From NCBI GenBank assembly GCA_012735135.1, contig JAAYHY010000070.1:1-32434 (forward strand): DNA of 32,434 nucleotides, given 5' to 3'. Below the pieces are notes generated by a model. That model saw only the letters and a program-made list of their open reading frames with translations. It was not told the origin of the DNA and ran no database searches. Below, piece by piece: positions 8,888 through 16,032 of this stretch (its first letter is position 1; every line of letters begins with the position of its first letter). Origin of the DNA: Bacillota bacterium. Its GTDB lineage: Bacteria > Bacillota > UBA4882 > UBA10575. The position numbers were made by a program, and so were the translations under genes.

Positions 8888-8926
8888 AGCAAAAAAATAC
8901 AGGCCTTTGAAATTCGAGGCCTGTAT
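8888..8926 (-). terminator. Rho-independent terminator of the three-repeat SPOCS gene
   Basis: A perfect 10-bp stem (ATACAGGCCT at 8897-8906 with AGGCCTGTAT at 8917-8926) is followed on the minus strand by a run of seven T. It lies 18 bases beyond the stop. Confidence 0.92.
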
Positions 8927-8943
8927 TCCGGGGGAAAAGCGGT

Positions 8944-10878
8944 TTAGAAATAGTAAGGACCATAGGGCGCCGCAACCTGTACCTGTAATTGCTGGGATTC
9001 GGTTACTTTGATAAACAGCTCGACAACGACCTTTTGCCGGAGTGTGCTGCTGTCCAGTAACTCGAAGAGCACTGTCTCGATGACCGGTTTAATCCGGACA
9101 TCCATCCCCGGCACAGCGCCGGGAATATCCACAAAGGTACTGAAGGGCACGTTTTCACTTTGGTGAATTTCGAGGTTATCTTCGTTAATAAAGAAGATCT
9201 GTTTGTGCACAACCCCTTGGATAATTACTTTATCTTCAATTACTTCCGCCATCAACCGTTCGACTTTGGCGACAATCTCCCGGATCTTAATCGCCGGCTG
9301 CGAAAGGGTGATCGTATTCTCCACCAATAGCTGCTTGGTATCTTCCCCGACCACGGTATCCAGTTTCAGGAGGGCGCCGGGGCCAAGGGCCACATTGATT
9401 TGGATACTCTCCGTTACCTTAACGAAAAATTCGACGACTACTTTTTGGAGTAAAGTCTCCTCATCCAGCAATTCGAAGTGAATAAACTCGATCGTTGGTT
9501 CGACAACCACGTCCATGCCGGTAGTGGCGCCAGGGATATCCAGGAAGGTGCTGAACTCCAAATCTTCCGCTTGATGGTATTCGATATTGTCCAAACCAAT
9601 GAAGAAGATTTGCTTGTGGATGATGCCTTGGATAATGACCTTATCATCGATGACTTCAATTGTTAAGTCGCGGATTTCCGCTGTAATATCGTCAATTTTA
9701 AGGGCCGGAGCGTTAAGCGTGATTGTGTTCTCAATCAATTCCTGCTTCGTCCCTTCGCCAATCACTTGGTCTAAACGGACCAGCGGACCGGCGCCTTCCA
9801 CCAGATTAAGCTGGTTGGACTCGGTAACCTTGACGAAAAACTCAACCACAACTTTTTGATGGAGTAAGGTCGGCCTGATTAAAGAGAAAAGTATAGTTTC
9901 GATCACCGGATGGACCTGCACATTCATCCCCGGTTCCGTCCCGAAGATATCAATAAAGGTGCTGAAGGGGACGTTCTCCGCTTGATGATGAACGATGTTA
10001 TCCTCACCAACGTAGAAAATCTGTTTGTGGAGCACTCCCTGGATGATGATCTTATCCTGGATCAATTCGGTGGTCAAATTACGAATCTCCGCCGTGATAT
10101 TCCGGATTTTAATCGCCGGCCGGTCTAAAGTGACATTGGTTTCGATCAGTAACTGCTTCGTCCCTTCACCGATGACCACCTCTGCCCGCACCAAAGGATC
10201 CATTAACCTATCTCCTCCTTCCGAAGTTTCTACAGGAGCCGCTTCCACGGGATTAGGTTGAGAGCACACAGTTTCCGGTTTTTCCACCGCGCTCGTTTTT
10301 TTTTTCTCTTCTTCAACCTTTACTTCAATCTCCGCCTGAACAGCCGGCGCTAGCCGAAGCTTTATTTCGCCGGAACGAATATCCGGCGCTTCTTTCTCCG
10401 CTCCAAGCCGGCTCCTCCCCATCGTAACCACCAATTTTCCTGCGTTGTCTTCCTCTTCATCCGTATGGTTCTGGAGTTTTTCAGCCATGAACGGGCTTTC
10501 CTGTTGGCTTCCCCTATTTGTTTCCGGCAAGACCCTTTCTTCGTTTTCTGTTTGATCCGTTCTTCCGTTGGCCGTTTTGTTCCGGGTGATCCTTAGGAGC
10601 CCATTTTTACCATTTTCAGTTGTGTTACTGGGTAACAATCCTTTCCTTTTCCGATCTATAGTAGACAAAAGAAGCTTTTTCCCCCGGTCTTCCTCGGCCT
10701 CCTTCCCTTTTGGCCCGGCCGGCGCCGAAGAAGAATAATCATCTTCTGCTGTCATTGGAACCAGATCATTTTCTTCCAGAACCAGATAGTGACAGTGAAG
10801 GTTGAAAAACCAGAATGTACAGAGGGCAATTAAAGCTGTAATCATCGCAAAAGCGCCGATGATCAATACTAACTCCAT
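8944..10878 (-). CDS. Membrane-anchored protein with three SPOCS (DUF3794) repeats
   Basis: This is a 644-residue protein. Residues 5-27 form one hydrophobic helix (LIIGAFAMITALIALCTFWFF) with no cleavage site apparent, so it is probably an N-terminal anchor. Residues 35-225 are a low-complexity, charged, glutamate- and lysine-rich linker. Then come three tandem repeats of about 135 residues (about 232-366, 367-502 and 505-632). Each contains GEGTKQxLxE, a P-A-[LI]-K-I segment, the core DKVIIQGxxHKQIFFI, an H-Q-[AS]-E element, PFSTFxDIPG, and a strand ending in LxQKVVVEFFVKVTES. This is the SPOCS domain (Pfam PF12673, formerly DUF3794) found in spore morphogenetic proteins such as SipL. The tail ends in aromatics (YGPYYF). 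A clear GGGGG Shine-Dalgarno element precedes the ATG. The anchor suggests attachment to a forespore or mother-cell membrane (inference). Confidence 0.88.
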   Translation of the reverse strand: MELVLIIGAFAMITALIALCTFWFFNLHCHYLVLEENDLVPMTAEDDYSSSAPAGPKGKEAEEDRGKKLLLSTIDRKRKGLLPSNTTENGKNGLLRITRNKTANGRTDQTENEERVLPETNRGSQQESPFMAEKLQNHTDEEEDNAGKLVVTMGRSRLGAEKEAPDIRSGEIKLRLAPAVQAEIEVKVEEEKKKTSAVEKPETVCSQPNPVEAAPVETSEGGDRLMDPLVRAEVVIGEGTKQLLIETNVTLDRPAIKIRNITAEIRNLTTELIQDKIIIQGVLHKQIFYVGEDNIVHHQAENVPFSTFIDIFGTEPGMNVQVHPVIETILFSLIRPTLLHQKVVVEFFVKVTESNQLNLVEGAGPLVRLDQVIGEGTKQELIENTITLNAPALKIDDITAEIRDLTIEVIDDKVIIQGIIHKQIFFIGLDNIEYHQAEDLEFSTFLDIPGATTGMDVVVEPTIEFIHFELLDEETLLQKVVVEFFVKVTESIQINVALGPGALLKLDTVVGEDTKQLLVENTITLSQPAIKIREIVAKVERLMAEVIEDKVIIQGVVHKQIFFINEDNLEIHQSENVPFSTFVDIPGAVPGMDVRIKPVIETVLFELLDSSTLRQKVVVELFIKVTESQQLQVQVAAPYGPYYF

Positions 10879-10918
10879 GCTAGTGCCCCCTTTTACCTAC
10901 CCCCTCGGTTGGCTAATA

Positions 10919-10946
10919 TAATATATGAAACACTCATGAATTGTGC
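10919..10946 (-). promoter_or_regulatory. Candidate SigK-type promoter of the three-repeat SPOCS gene
   Basis: On the minus strand, GCAC (10943-10946) is separated by 15 bases from CATATATTA (10919-10927). This matches the mother-cell SigK pattern of an AC-containing -35 and a CATAnnnTA -10 as known from Bacillus. It lies 40 bases upstream of the start codon, and the same arrangement occurs before the four-repeat gene. The rest of the 299-base gap (10879-11177) holds the upstream gene's terminator and no convincing gene. Confidence 0.45.
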
Positions 10947-11118
10947 TCATTTCTTAAAGAAAGGAATTGCCTCCTTGCCGAACCTTTTATCCTCCTCCAC
11001 CCGGGCAGAATGGTGTTTTCTTGCTCCGGGAAATTTCTTCAAGGATTCTCCAGCCTCGCTCCGGCTATATGCCGGGCAACCGCATTTGGGGATGGGTGAA
11101 GTGAGAAGTGAGATCCCG

Positions 11119-11162
11119 GCAAAAATAAAATTGAAAGAAGGGCTTAACCAAGCCCTTCTTTC
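11119..11162 (-). terminator. Rho-independent terminator of the four-repeat SPOCS gene
   Basis: A perfect 13-bp stem (11133-11145 with 11150-11162, loop AACC) is followed on the minus strand by AATTTTATTTTTG. It begins 15 bases past the stop codon. Confidence 0.92.
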
Positions 11163-11177
11163 ATCGCTTGCCTTTAT

Positions 11178-13724
11178 TTAAACCCTTATGGTCTGGAGCG
11201 GTGTCACGGTAAAGATGACATCGGTGACGACTTCAATTGGCACCGGATTGGGGTTTCCGTCATTGACCACATCAAGGAGGACAACCGCCCGTTCCACACT
11301 TTCGATTCCGGGGCCGGTGACGTTGGTCACCACCGGAAATTCCCGTACTTCAACCCCGGTCGGCGTCTGGATTGGGGCCCGGACTAATACAGTCTCGGTG
11401 ACGATCCCCGGCCCGGTCACCGATGTTACGACCTGGAAAGGCTCGGGCGCCGGAGTTTCACCGGTGACTTCCGCGTTGAGAACGATGATCTGACGGAGAA
11501 AACGGCCATCCGGTGATAAGGTGAAGGAGATGTTTTCGATCTCAACAGAGACCGTAAAGGGGGTCTCGGGCGTGATACCGGGCACATTCACCAGAATGGA
11601 GAAGGGAATCCGCTCGCTGACTGACCGGACCACCCCGTCTTCGCCGACAAAGAAGACCTGCTTATTAATGATCCCATCAATCAACACCGCACCGTCAAAG
11701 ATCACCCGCGCCCGTAGATCACCGATTTCACCCTGGACTTCCTTGATTTTAACAGCCGGTTGCGGTAACTCGACCACATTCTCGACGATGATCTGCTGCC
11801 GGCCAGTGACGATCCCGGCCGGCGGGACCACAATTTCGACGACGACATTGCGGACCGGGACCACCGGGATCCGTTCCCGCCGCTCCACCAGGATTTGGCG
11901 AAGGCCTTCCCCGATCACCTGCTCCAGTTTGAAGAGGGAGAAATCGCCGGTGACCAGCGGAACTTGGATCGTCTCCGTGACAATCGCATTGATGAACACG
12001 ATCACCTTCTGCCGGAGAACCGTCTCTGCCTCCAGGTTAAACAGGATGGTTTCGATCCGGGGCCGGACGGTAACATTTAACCCCGGAGCGGCGCCCGGCA
12101 CATCAATAAAGAGGCTAAAGCGGCGATCCTCAGCTTGGTGGTACTCGATATTATCCTCACCGATGTAGAAGATCTGCTTATGGATCACCCCTTGAATAAT
12201 TACCTTATCCGGGATTACTTCGGCCACCACGTTACGGATCTCGCCAAAAATCTCCCGGACCTTGATCGCCGGACGTTCCAAGGTTAGCACCGTCTCGTTC
12301 AAAACCTGCTGTTCACCTTCGCCAATTACCTGTTGGACTTTGAACAAAGGTCCGGTGCCGATTGCCACTCTTTCTTGAATATTTTCAGTGGCTTTCACGA
12401 AGACTTCAACGACCACTTTTTGCCGCAATTCGGTGGGCGAGAGCAATTCGAAGAAGATCCCTTCAATTCTGGGGTGCACTTGGAGATCGACTCCCGGTGT
12501 CACTCCCGGCAGATCCAGGAATAAGCTGAAAGGCACCTCTTCTGCCTGGTGGCGGGCGTTATTATCCAGATCCACAAAGAAAATTTGTTTATGGATAATC
12601 CCCTGGACCACGACTTTATCGGGGATGACCTCTGTTTCGATGTTCCGGATTTCACCTCTGATTTCATCCACTTTCAACGCGGGAACCGCTAAAGTCAAGA
12701 TATTTTCCACCAGTTCCTGTTTGGTTCCTTCGCCCACGACCCGGGGCAGAAGCAGGAGGGGGCCGGTCCCCAACTCCAACCCGACTTGCGTAAACTGAGT
12801 GACTTTAACGAAGATCTCCAGGATAATCTTTTGCCGGACAAACAAACCATCATCCGTCAAGTGGAAGAGGATCTTTTCAATCCTCGGATGAACCTGGGCG
12901 TTCATCCCCGGTTCCGCGCCGGGGATCTCAATGAAGGTGCTAAAGGGGACATCTTCAGCAAAATGCCGGACAATATTATCAAAAGTGACAAAGAAGATTT
13001 GTTTATGGACAATCCCTTGGACAATTACCTTATCTTTAATCACTTCTGCGGTGACGTTGCGGACTTCGCCGGTGATGTTCCGCACTTTCAGCGCCGGCGC
13101 CGGCAGTTGGGTAGGACGGACGACCGGAGCGACCCGGGCGGCCCGCTCCCCAACGGTTACTTCCGCCCCTTGCAACCGTTGAACGATCCTAGGATCGCGT
13201 TGGACTTCCGGATCAAACCCGCTTTGGCGGTTATTGACCCGTATCCGGGTCACCTGTGGGTTAAAATCATCCGTCCAGAGGGGTGGGGTCTCCTTTGCCT
13301 TGACCTGAACTTGAACCCGGTCGGGCTTCACCCAGGTTGGCCCCTCTTCCTCCGGCACGAAGGGGAAGGAACCGGATAAGCCGTCCCCGGCTTCTCCCTG
13401 AGGAATATCCGTCGACTCCGGCAGCAAGACGTTGTTTGTCTCCCCTTCGTTCGCTGTCTGCTCGTCCTTTGACTCGCCAAACCAGGCTTGATTGCTCTCC
13501 TCCTTTTCCAACTGTTCTTGGGTATGCTCAAGTTGGACTTTTTTCTCTATTTTACTTTCTTCTCCAGACGCCGGTTTACTCCCATCCCCACCGGTTGCTT
13601 TCTTCTTTCTACGCGCTGTCTTCTTCTTGTTTGGTGTCGCCGCCGGCTCGGTCACGGTTAACTTGTCTTCTTCTTGATCCGCAAGCGCCTGTTTCTCTTT
13701 CTCCAGGTTGTCATCAAACTCCAT
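11178..13724 (-). CDS. Giant protein with four SPOCS (DUF3794) repeats
   Basis: This is an 848-residue protein without signal peptide or membrane helix. Residues 1-205 are highly charged and repetitive (a lysine/arginine cluster near 33-43, then acidic stretches), probably disordered. SPOCS-type cores follow at about 210-325, 345-455, 485-590 and 656-756. They carry the core [DK][KV]V.[IV]QG.[IV]HKQIFF, the FS.F..[IV]PG element and RQK[IV].[VL]E strands. The fourth is the most diverged (IDGIINKQVFFVGEDG) and follows an inserted spacer at about 610-655. Residues 763-848 hold a short secondary repeat of VVT.VTGPGI units. The family is linked to spore envelope morphogenesis (SipL, SpoVID type). 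The start ATG has AAAGGAGG ten bases upstream. It is transcribed alone, with a SigK-like promoter and a strong terminator, adjacent to the paralogous three-repeat gene. Confidence 0.88.
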   Translation of the reverse strand: MEFDDNLEKEKQALADQEEDKLTVTEPAATPNKKKTARRKKKATGGDGSKPASGEESKIEKKVQLEHTQEQLEKEESNQAWFGESKDEQTANEGETNNVLLPESTDIPQGEAGDGLSGSFPFVPEEEGPTWVKPDRVQVQVKAKETPPLWTDDFNPQVTRIRVNNRQSGFDPEVQRDPRIVQRLQGAEVTVGERAARVAPVVRPTQLPAPALKVRNITGEVRNVTAEVIKDKVIVQGIVHKQIFFVTFDNIVRHFAEDVPFSTFIEIPGAEPGMNAQVHPRIEKILFHLTDDGLFVRQKIILEIFVKVTQFTQVGLELGTGPLLLLPRVVGEGTKQELVENILTLAVPALKVDEIRGEIRNIETEVIPDKVVVQGIIHKQIFFVDLDNNARHQAEEVPFSLFLDLPGVTPGVDLQVHPRIEGIFFELLSPTELRQKVVVEVFVKATENIQERVAIGTGPLFKVQQVIGEGEQQVLNETVLTLERPAIKVREIFGEIRNVVAEVIPDKVIIQGVIHKQIFYIGEDNIEYHQAEDRRFSLFIDVPGAAPGLNVTVRPRIETILFNLEAETVLRQKVIVFINAIVTETIQVPLVTGDFSLFKLEQVIGEGLRQILVERRERIPVVPVRNVVVEIVVPPAGIVTGRQQIIVENVVELPQPAVKIKEVQGEIGDLRARVIFDGAVLIDGIINKQVFFVGEDGVVRSVSERIPFSILVNVPGITPETPFTVSVEIENISFTLSPDGRFLRQIIVLNAEVTGETPAPEPFQVVTSVTGPGIVTETVLVRAPIQTPTGVEVREFPVVTNVTGPGIESVERAVVLLDVVNDGNPNPVPIEVVTDVIFTVTPLQTIRV

Positions 13725-13806
13725 TAATCTATAGCCTCCTTTCTCCGACCAACTCCCTTACACGAGGGAAAACCGCACCATTCCTAAATACGAATTAGGA
13801 CTAGTA

Positions 13807-13834
13807 CAGTATATGCTGGTCCGCAGAAAGGTGC
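13807..13834 (-). promoter_or_regulatory. Candidate SigK-type promoter of the four-repeat SPOCS gene
   Basis: On the minus strand, GCAC (13831-13834) is followed after exactly 15 bases by CATATACTG (13807-13815). This is close to CATAnnnTA and identical in spacing to the element before the paralogous gene. It lies 82 bases before the start codon. Confidence 0.4.
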
Positions 13835-13860
13835 TTATCGCTAAAAAATAATATAAGCAA

Positions 13861-13896
13861 GGGGAAAAATGAAAGACCGCCGCAAACGGCGGTCTT
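13861..13896 (-). terminator. Hairpin terminator after the small-gene operon
   Basis: A perfect 10-bp stem AAGACCGCCG / CGGCGGTCTT (13873-13882 and 13887-13896, loop CAAA) is followed on the minus strand by TCATTTTTCCCC. The T-tract is moderate. Confidence 0.75.
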
Positions 13897-13914
13897 ACTA
13901 AAAATTTGGCTGCT

Positions 13915-14325
13915 TTAAATCTGTTCTTGGGCTAAGGGCACTTCTCCATCGCCCATCGGCTCCAGGGCCTTCGTCAACCCTGCTTTCCGTTCCTGAAGCC
14001 ATTTCCCCAGGCTCCCCGGGGTAACGCCAATGACCCTGAAGAACAACTCCAGGGCTTGCCTGGAACCGGCCTGCTCCGGACTGGGGTCCGCTCCAGCGGA
14101 CAAACCGGATTCCTGATAGCGTTTCAATGCATAAACGCACGCCTGTTCAACTCCGGAACCCTCGATTAATTTAAGCAAGCGAGAGTATTCGTTCCGACGA
14201 GCTTCGGCGTGCGTTCTCCAAAAATGCGGGTTATTCGTCAATTCACTGGCGAGAAGATCTTGCTTCGCCAAGCTTTTAAAGCGCTTCAAAGCCCGGACCA
14301 GATCTTCCCCCACTACTTGGCACAT
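13915..14325 (-). CDS. Uncharacterised protein, 136 residues
   Basis: I do not recognise this protein. It is predicted to be largely helical and soluble, with no membrane segment, beginning MCQVVGEDLVRALKRF and ending with an acidic tail (GDGEVPLAQEQI). I favour the ATG at 14323-14325, because a G-rich GGGGGAG element lies six bases upstream. An ATG at 14380-14382 would extend it by 19 residues and overlap the preceding stop codon. However, the best Shine-Dalgarno match in that stretch (AAGGAGGT) lies inside the extension. It follows the 72-residue gene closely and is closed by a hairpin terminator, so the two probably share a transcript. Composition resembles its neighbours. Confidence 0.6.
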   Translation of the reverse strand: MCQVVGEDLVRALKRFKSLAKQDLLASELTNNPHFWRTHAEARRNEYSRLLKLIEGSGVEQACVYALKRYQESGLSAGADPSPEQAGSRQALELFFRVIGVTPGSLGKWLQERKAGLTKALEPMGDGEVPLAQEQI

Positions 14326-14381
14326 GGCGGTCTCCCCCCCTATTTTTTGATGGCAATAGCCCCTAATTACCTCCTTTCTCA

Positions 14382-14600
14382 TTAATCTTTACCGTCCCGT
14401 GTGGTAAGGTCAAAAACATAATAGGCTTGGTTATCAAATTCCATCCGGTAACAGGAGCATGGTAAACCGTTCTGGTTAAAAACACCAATCAGTTCCGCCT
14501 CCCCGGCCAGGATTTTATCCCGAATTAAGCGATCCGTTAACTCAGGGGGCTCCGTAGCAAGCGCCCGTTTTGGCCCGGGAAAGGGTATAATTTTCCCCAT
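14382..14600 (-). CDS. Uncharacterised small protein, 72 residues
   Basis: This is a small soluble protein that I do not recognise. It starts MGKIIPFPGPKRAL, a short basic lead of a kind often seen in small Bacillota proteins. It then has a helical segment (TDRLIRDKILAGEAELIG) and a beta-rich end with two nearby cysteines (LPCSCYRMEF). The Shine-Dalgarno element GGGAGGAAGGG is good. The gene starts 36 bases after the end of the decayed mgtC, so it was probably once in its operon, and it is followed directly by the 136-residue gene. Confidence 0.6.
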   Translation of the reverse strand: MGKIIPFPGPKRALATEPPELTDRLIRDKILAGEAELIGVFNQNGLPCSCYRMEFDNQAYYVFDLTTRDGKD

Positions 14601-14636
14601 TGTCTTCCCTTCCTCCCTTAATGCCTTCCGGAAAAA

Positions 14637-15282
14637 TTAGTTCCATTCGACACTAAAGAGTCCCGGCAGCAGATACAGTTCTTCCAGGATTTTTTCTTTA
14701 TCGATATTATGTCCCCGCACTTCTAAAGAAATTAATGCTTTTTTGTTCTCTTCATCAATGGACATGGAGATTTTTTTGATACTGACCCCCTGATTGGCAA
14801 AGACCTGACTAAAACTGGCCAAAGCACCCGGTCGATCCGATAATTCCGCCCGAATCCGCACCGTCGAACCGCCGATAAATTTTCTTTCCAAGTCATCTAA
14901 AAGGACTAAGACAAGCACCGCCAGGAAGGTAGTGAACGACGCCGCCCAATAAAAACCACTCCCCGCCGCCAAGCCGATCCCGGCCACCACCCAAAGACTG
15001 GCGGCTGTAGTTAAACCCCGGATACTGGTTCCATCCCGTTAGATCGTGCCGGCCCCCAAAAAACCAATCCCACTAACCACCTGGGCGGCCAGCCGTGCCG
15101 GGTCCCACTGGCTGCCACCGGGAAAACCATAAATCGAGATCAACATGATTAAACAGGAACCTAAAGCAACTAAGATGTGGGTGCGTAAACCGGCCGGTCG
15201 ACCGTGTTTTTCCCGTTCCAAGCCTATCACGGCGCCAAGAAAAGTTGCTACCGCTAACCGGATTAAAATGACGATCTGTATT
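14637..15282 (-). pseudogene. Decayed MgtC/SapB-family membrane protein with ACT-like tail
   Basis: MgtC-family sequence runs the length of this region but cannot be read as one frame. The N-terminal part (RLAVATF) is in one frame, and GAVIGLEREKHGRPAGLRTH follows in another. The shift maps to a run of five A on the plus strand at 15240-15244. The frame then reaches an in-frame TAA at 15039-15041, between GFLGAGTI and RDGTSIRGLTTAASLW, in the middle of the most conserved MgtC segment. The C-terminal half goes on in the same frame with a helix and an ACT-like domain (VRIRAELSDRPGALASF). The Shine-Dalgarno element AGGGAGGG is followed six bases later by ATA where a start codon is expected. Three independent lesions argue for true decay rather than one sequencing error. 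Intact homologues are inner-membrane proteins linked to Mg2+ stress and virulence. Confidence 0.8.
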
Positions 15283-15297
15283 CTAATCCCTCCCTGC

Positions 15298-15509
15298 CTA
15301 CGAAAATGCCTCCGACGTTTGTCGGCTCACCCGGTTGTAAGTTTTAATCCCTACGCTTAAGCTGCCGGAAGCCGTGTGAGCTACTACCATATATCTTACG
15401 CGGGGGTCAGCGATAAATGATCCTTTATCGGAAGATTTTTCGCCTTCCGTTTTTTTCATGATCCATATACACGAACAGCCGCCAGGATGGCAGCTGTCGG
15501 CAAGATCGG
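15298..15509 (-). other. Leader-like stretch between the zinc-ribbon gene and decayed mgtC
   Basis: This roughly 210-base stretch has an open minus-strand frame of up to 83 codons, which begins inside the zinc-ribbon gene and has no convincing Shine-Dalgarno element. It contains two visible hairpins: ACAGCTGCC with GGCGGCTGT (9 bp including one wobble pair) and CGGAAG with CTTCCG. I could not match it to a known riboswitch class, including the M-box magnesium element. It may be the old mgtC leader, or simply non-coding. Confidence 0.3.
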
Positions 15510-15887
15510 CTAGAATTTGGTCAGATTCATCGAACCACAGTGGGGACAACGTTCCGCATCCCAGTCAACAGTATCATGGCAACGTAAACATTCCCGTTTA
15601 ATTGACTGTCGGCAATGGGGGCAAAAAGCCAGAATATAATGGACTTTCTTCCCGCAATGGGGACAAGAGATCAGTGCCCCTTTTGGTCTGGTCATCAAAT
15701 ACATCCCTAAAATTAGGAGGAAAGTAAGAATTGTCGTCACCAGCTCGGGGGTGAAGATCGTAATCACCGGAATAAAAGTCCACATAAACCAGGAATAGTC
15801 CCGGGCCCGGGCATCTTTATACAAGAAGAACATTAATCCGCCGGCCAAAGCCAGTTTAACAACGATCATAATCAGGTTCGAACCCAA
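15510..15887 (-). CDS. Membrane protein with two C-terminal zinc ribbons
   Basis: This is a 125-residue protein. Two hydrophobic helices lie at about 5-23 and 33-65, followed by a cytosolic-looking tail with two complete zinc-ribbon motifs: C75-x2-C78 with C89-x2-C92, and C100-x2-C103 with C114-x2-C117. Proteins of this shape are common in Bacillota, but their function is not established; I infer only metal binding and membrane location. The start is a TTG at 15885-15887, preceded by GGGAG at eight bases. The first in-frame ATG (codon 7) lacks a ribosome-binding site. It is upstream of the decayed mgtC on the same strand. Confidence 0.75.
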   Translation of the reverse strand: MGSNLIMIVVKLALAGGLMFFLYKDARARDYSWFMWTFIPVITIFTPELVTTILTFLLILGMYLMTRPKGALISCPHCGKKVHYILAFCPHCRQSIKRECLRCHDTVDWDAERCPHCGSMNLTKF

Positions 15888-16032
15888 CTAAATCACTCCC
15901 ATCCGCAATCAACTCTTTTTATATTCCCGTTTTTTTTACTGTTTCCTGCCTCATCCTCTTCTTTTTTCTTCTTCCGGGAATTGCTTGGCGTATTCCAGAG
16001 CTCAGCTCCGCTTAAAATGGACAACCGCTGCT

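Noticed and set aside
10909-11181. A 90-codon plus-strand frame in the gap between the SPOCS genes
   Set aside because: No good Shine-Dalgarno element; it runs through the terminator hairpin at 11133-11162 and the candidate SigK promoter, and its composition is not protein-like.
12786-13379. A 197-codon plus-strand frame
   Set aside because: It is antisense to the repeated SPOCS coding sequence; repeats in the gene create repeated shadow frames at equal spacing.
8944-13724. Direct repeats as CRISPR or mobile-element repeats
   Set aside because: The repeats are about 400 bases long, in frame, and encode conserved protein domains; the DNA similarity reflects coding repeats.
15298-15509. M-box (magnesium) riboswitch before mgtC
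   Set aside because: The conserved M-box sequence elements could not be found, although the location would be suitable.
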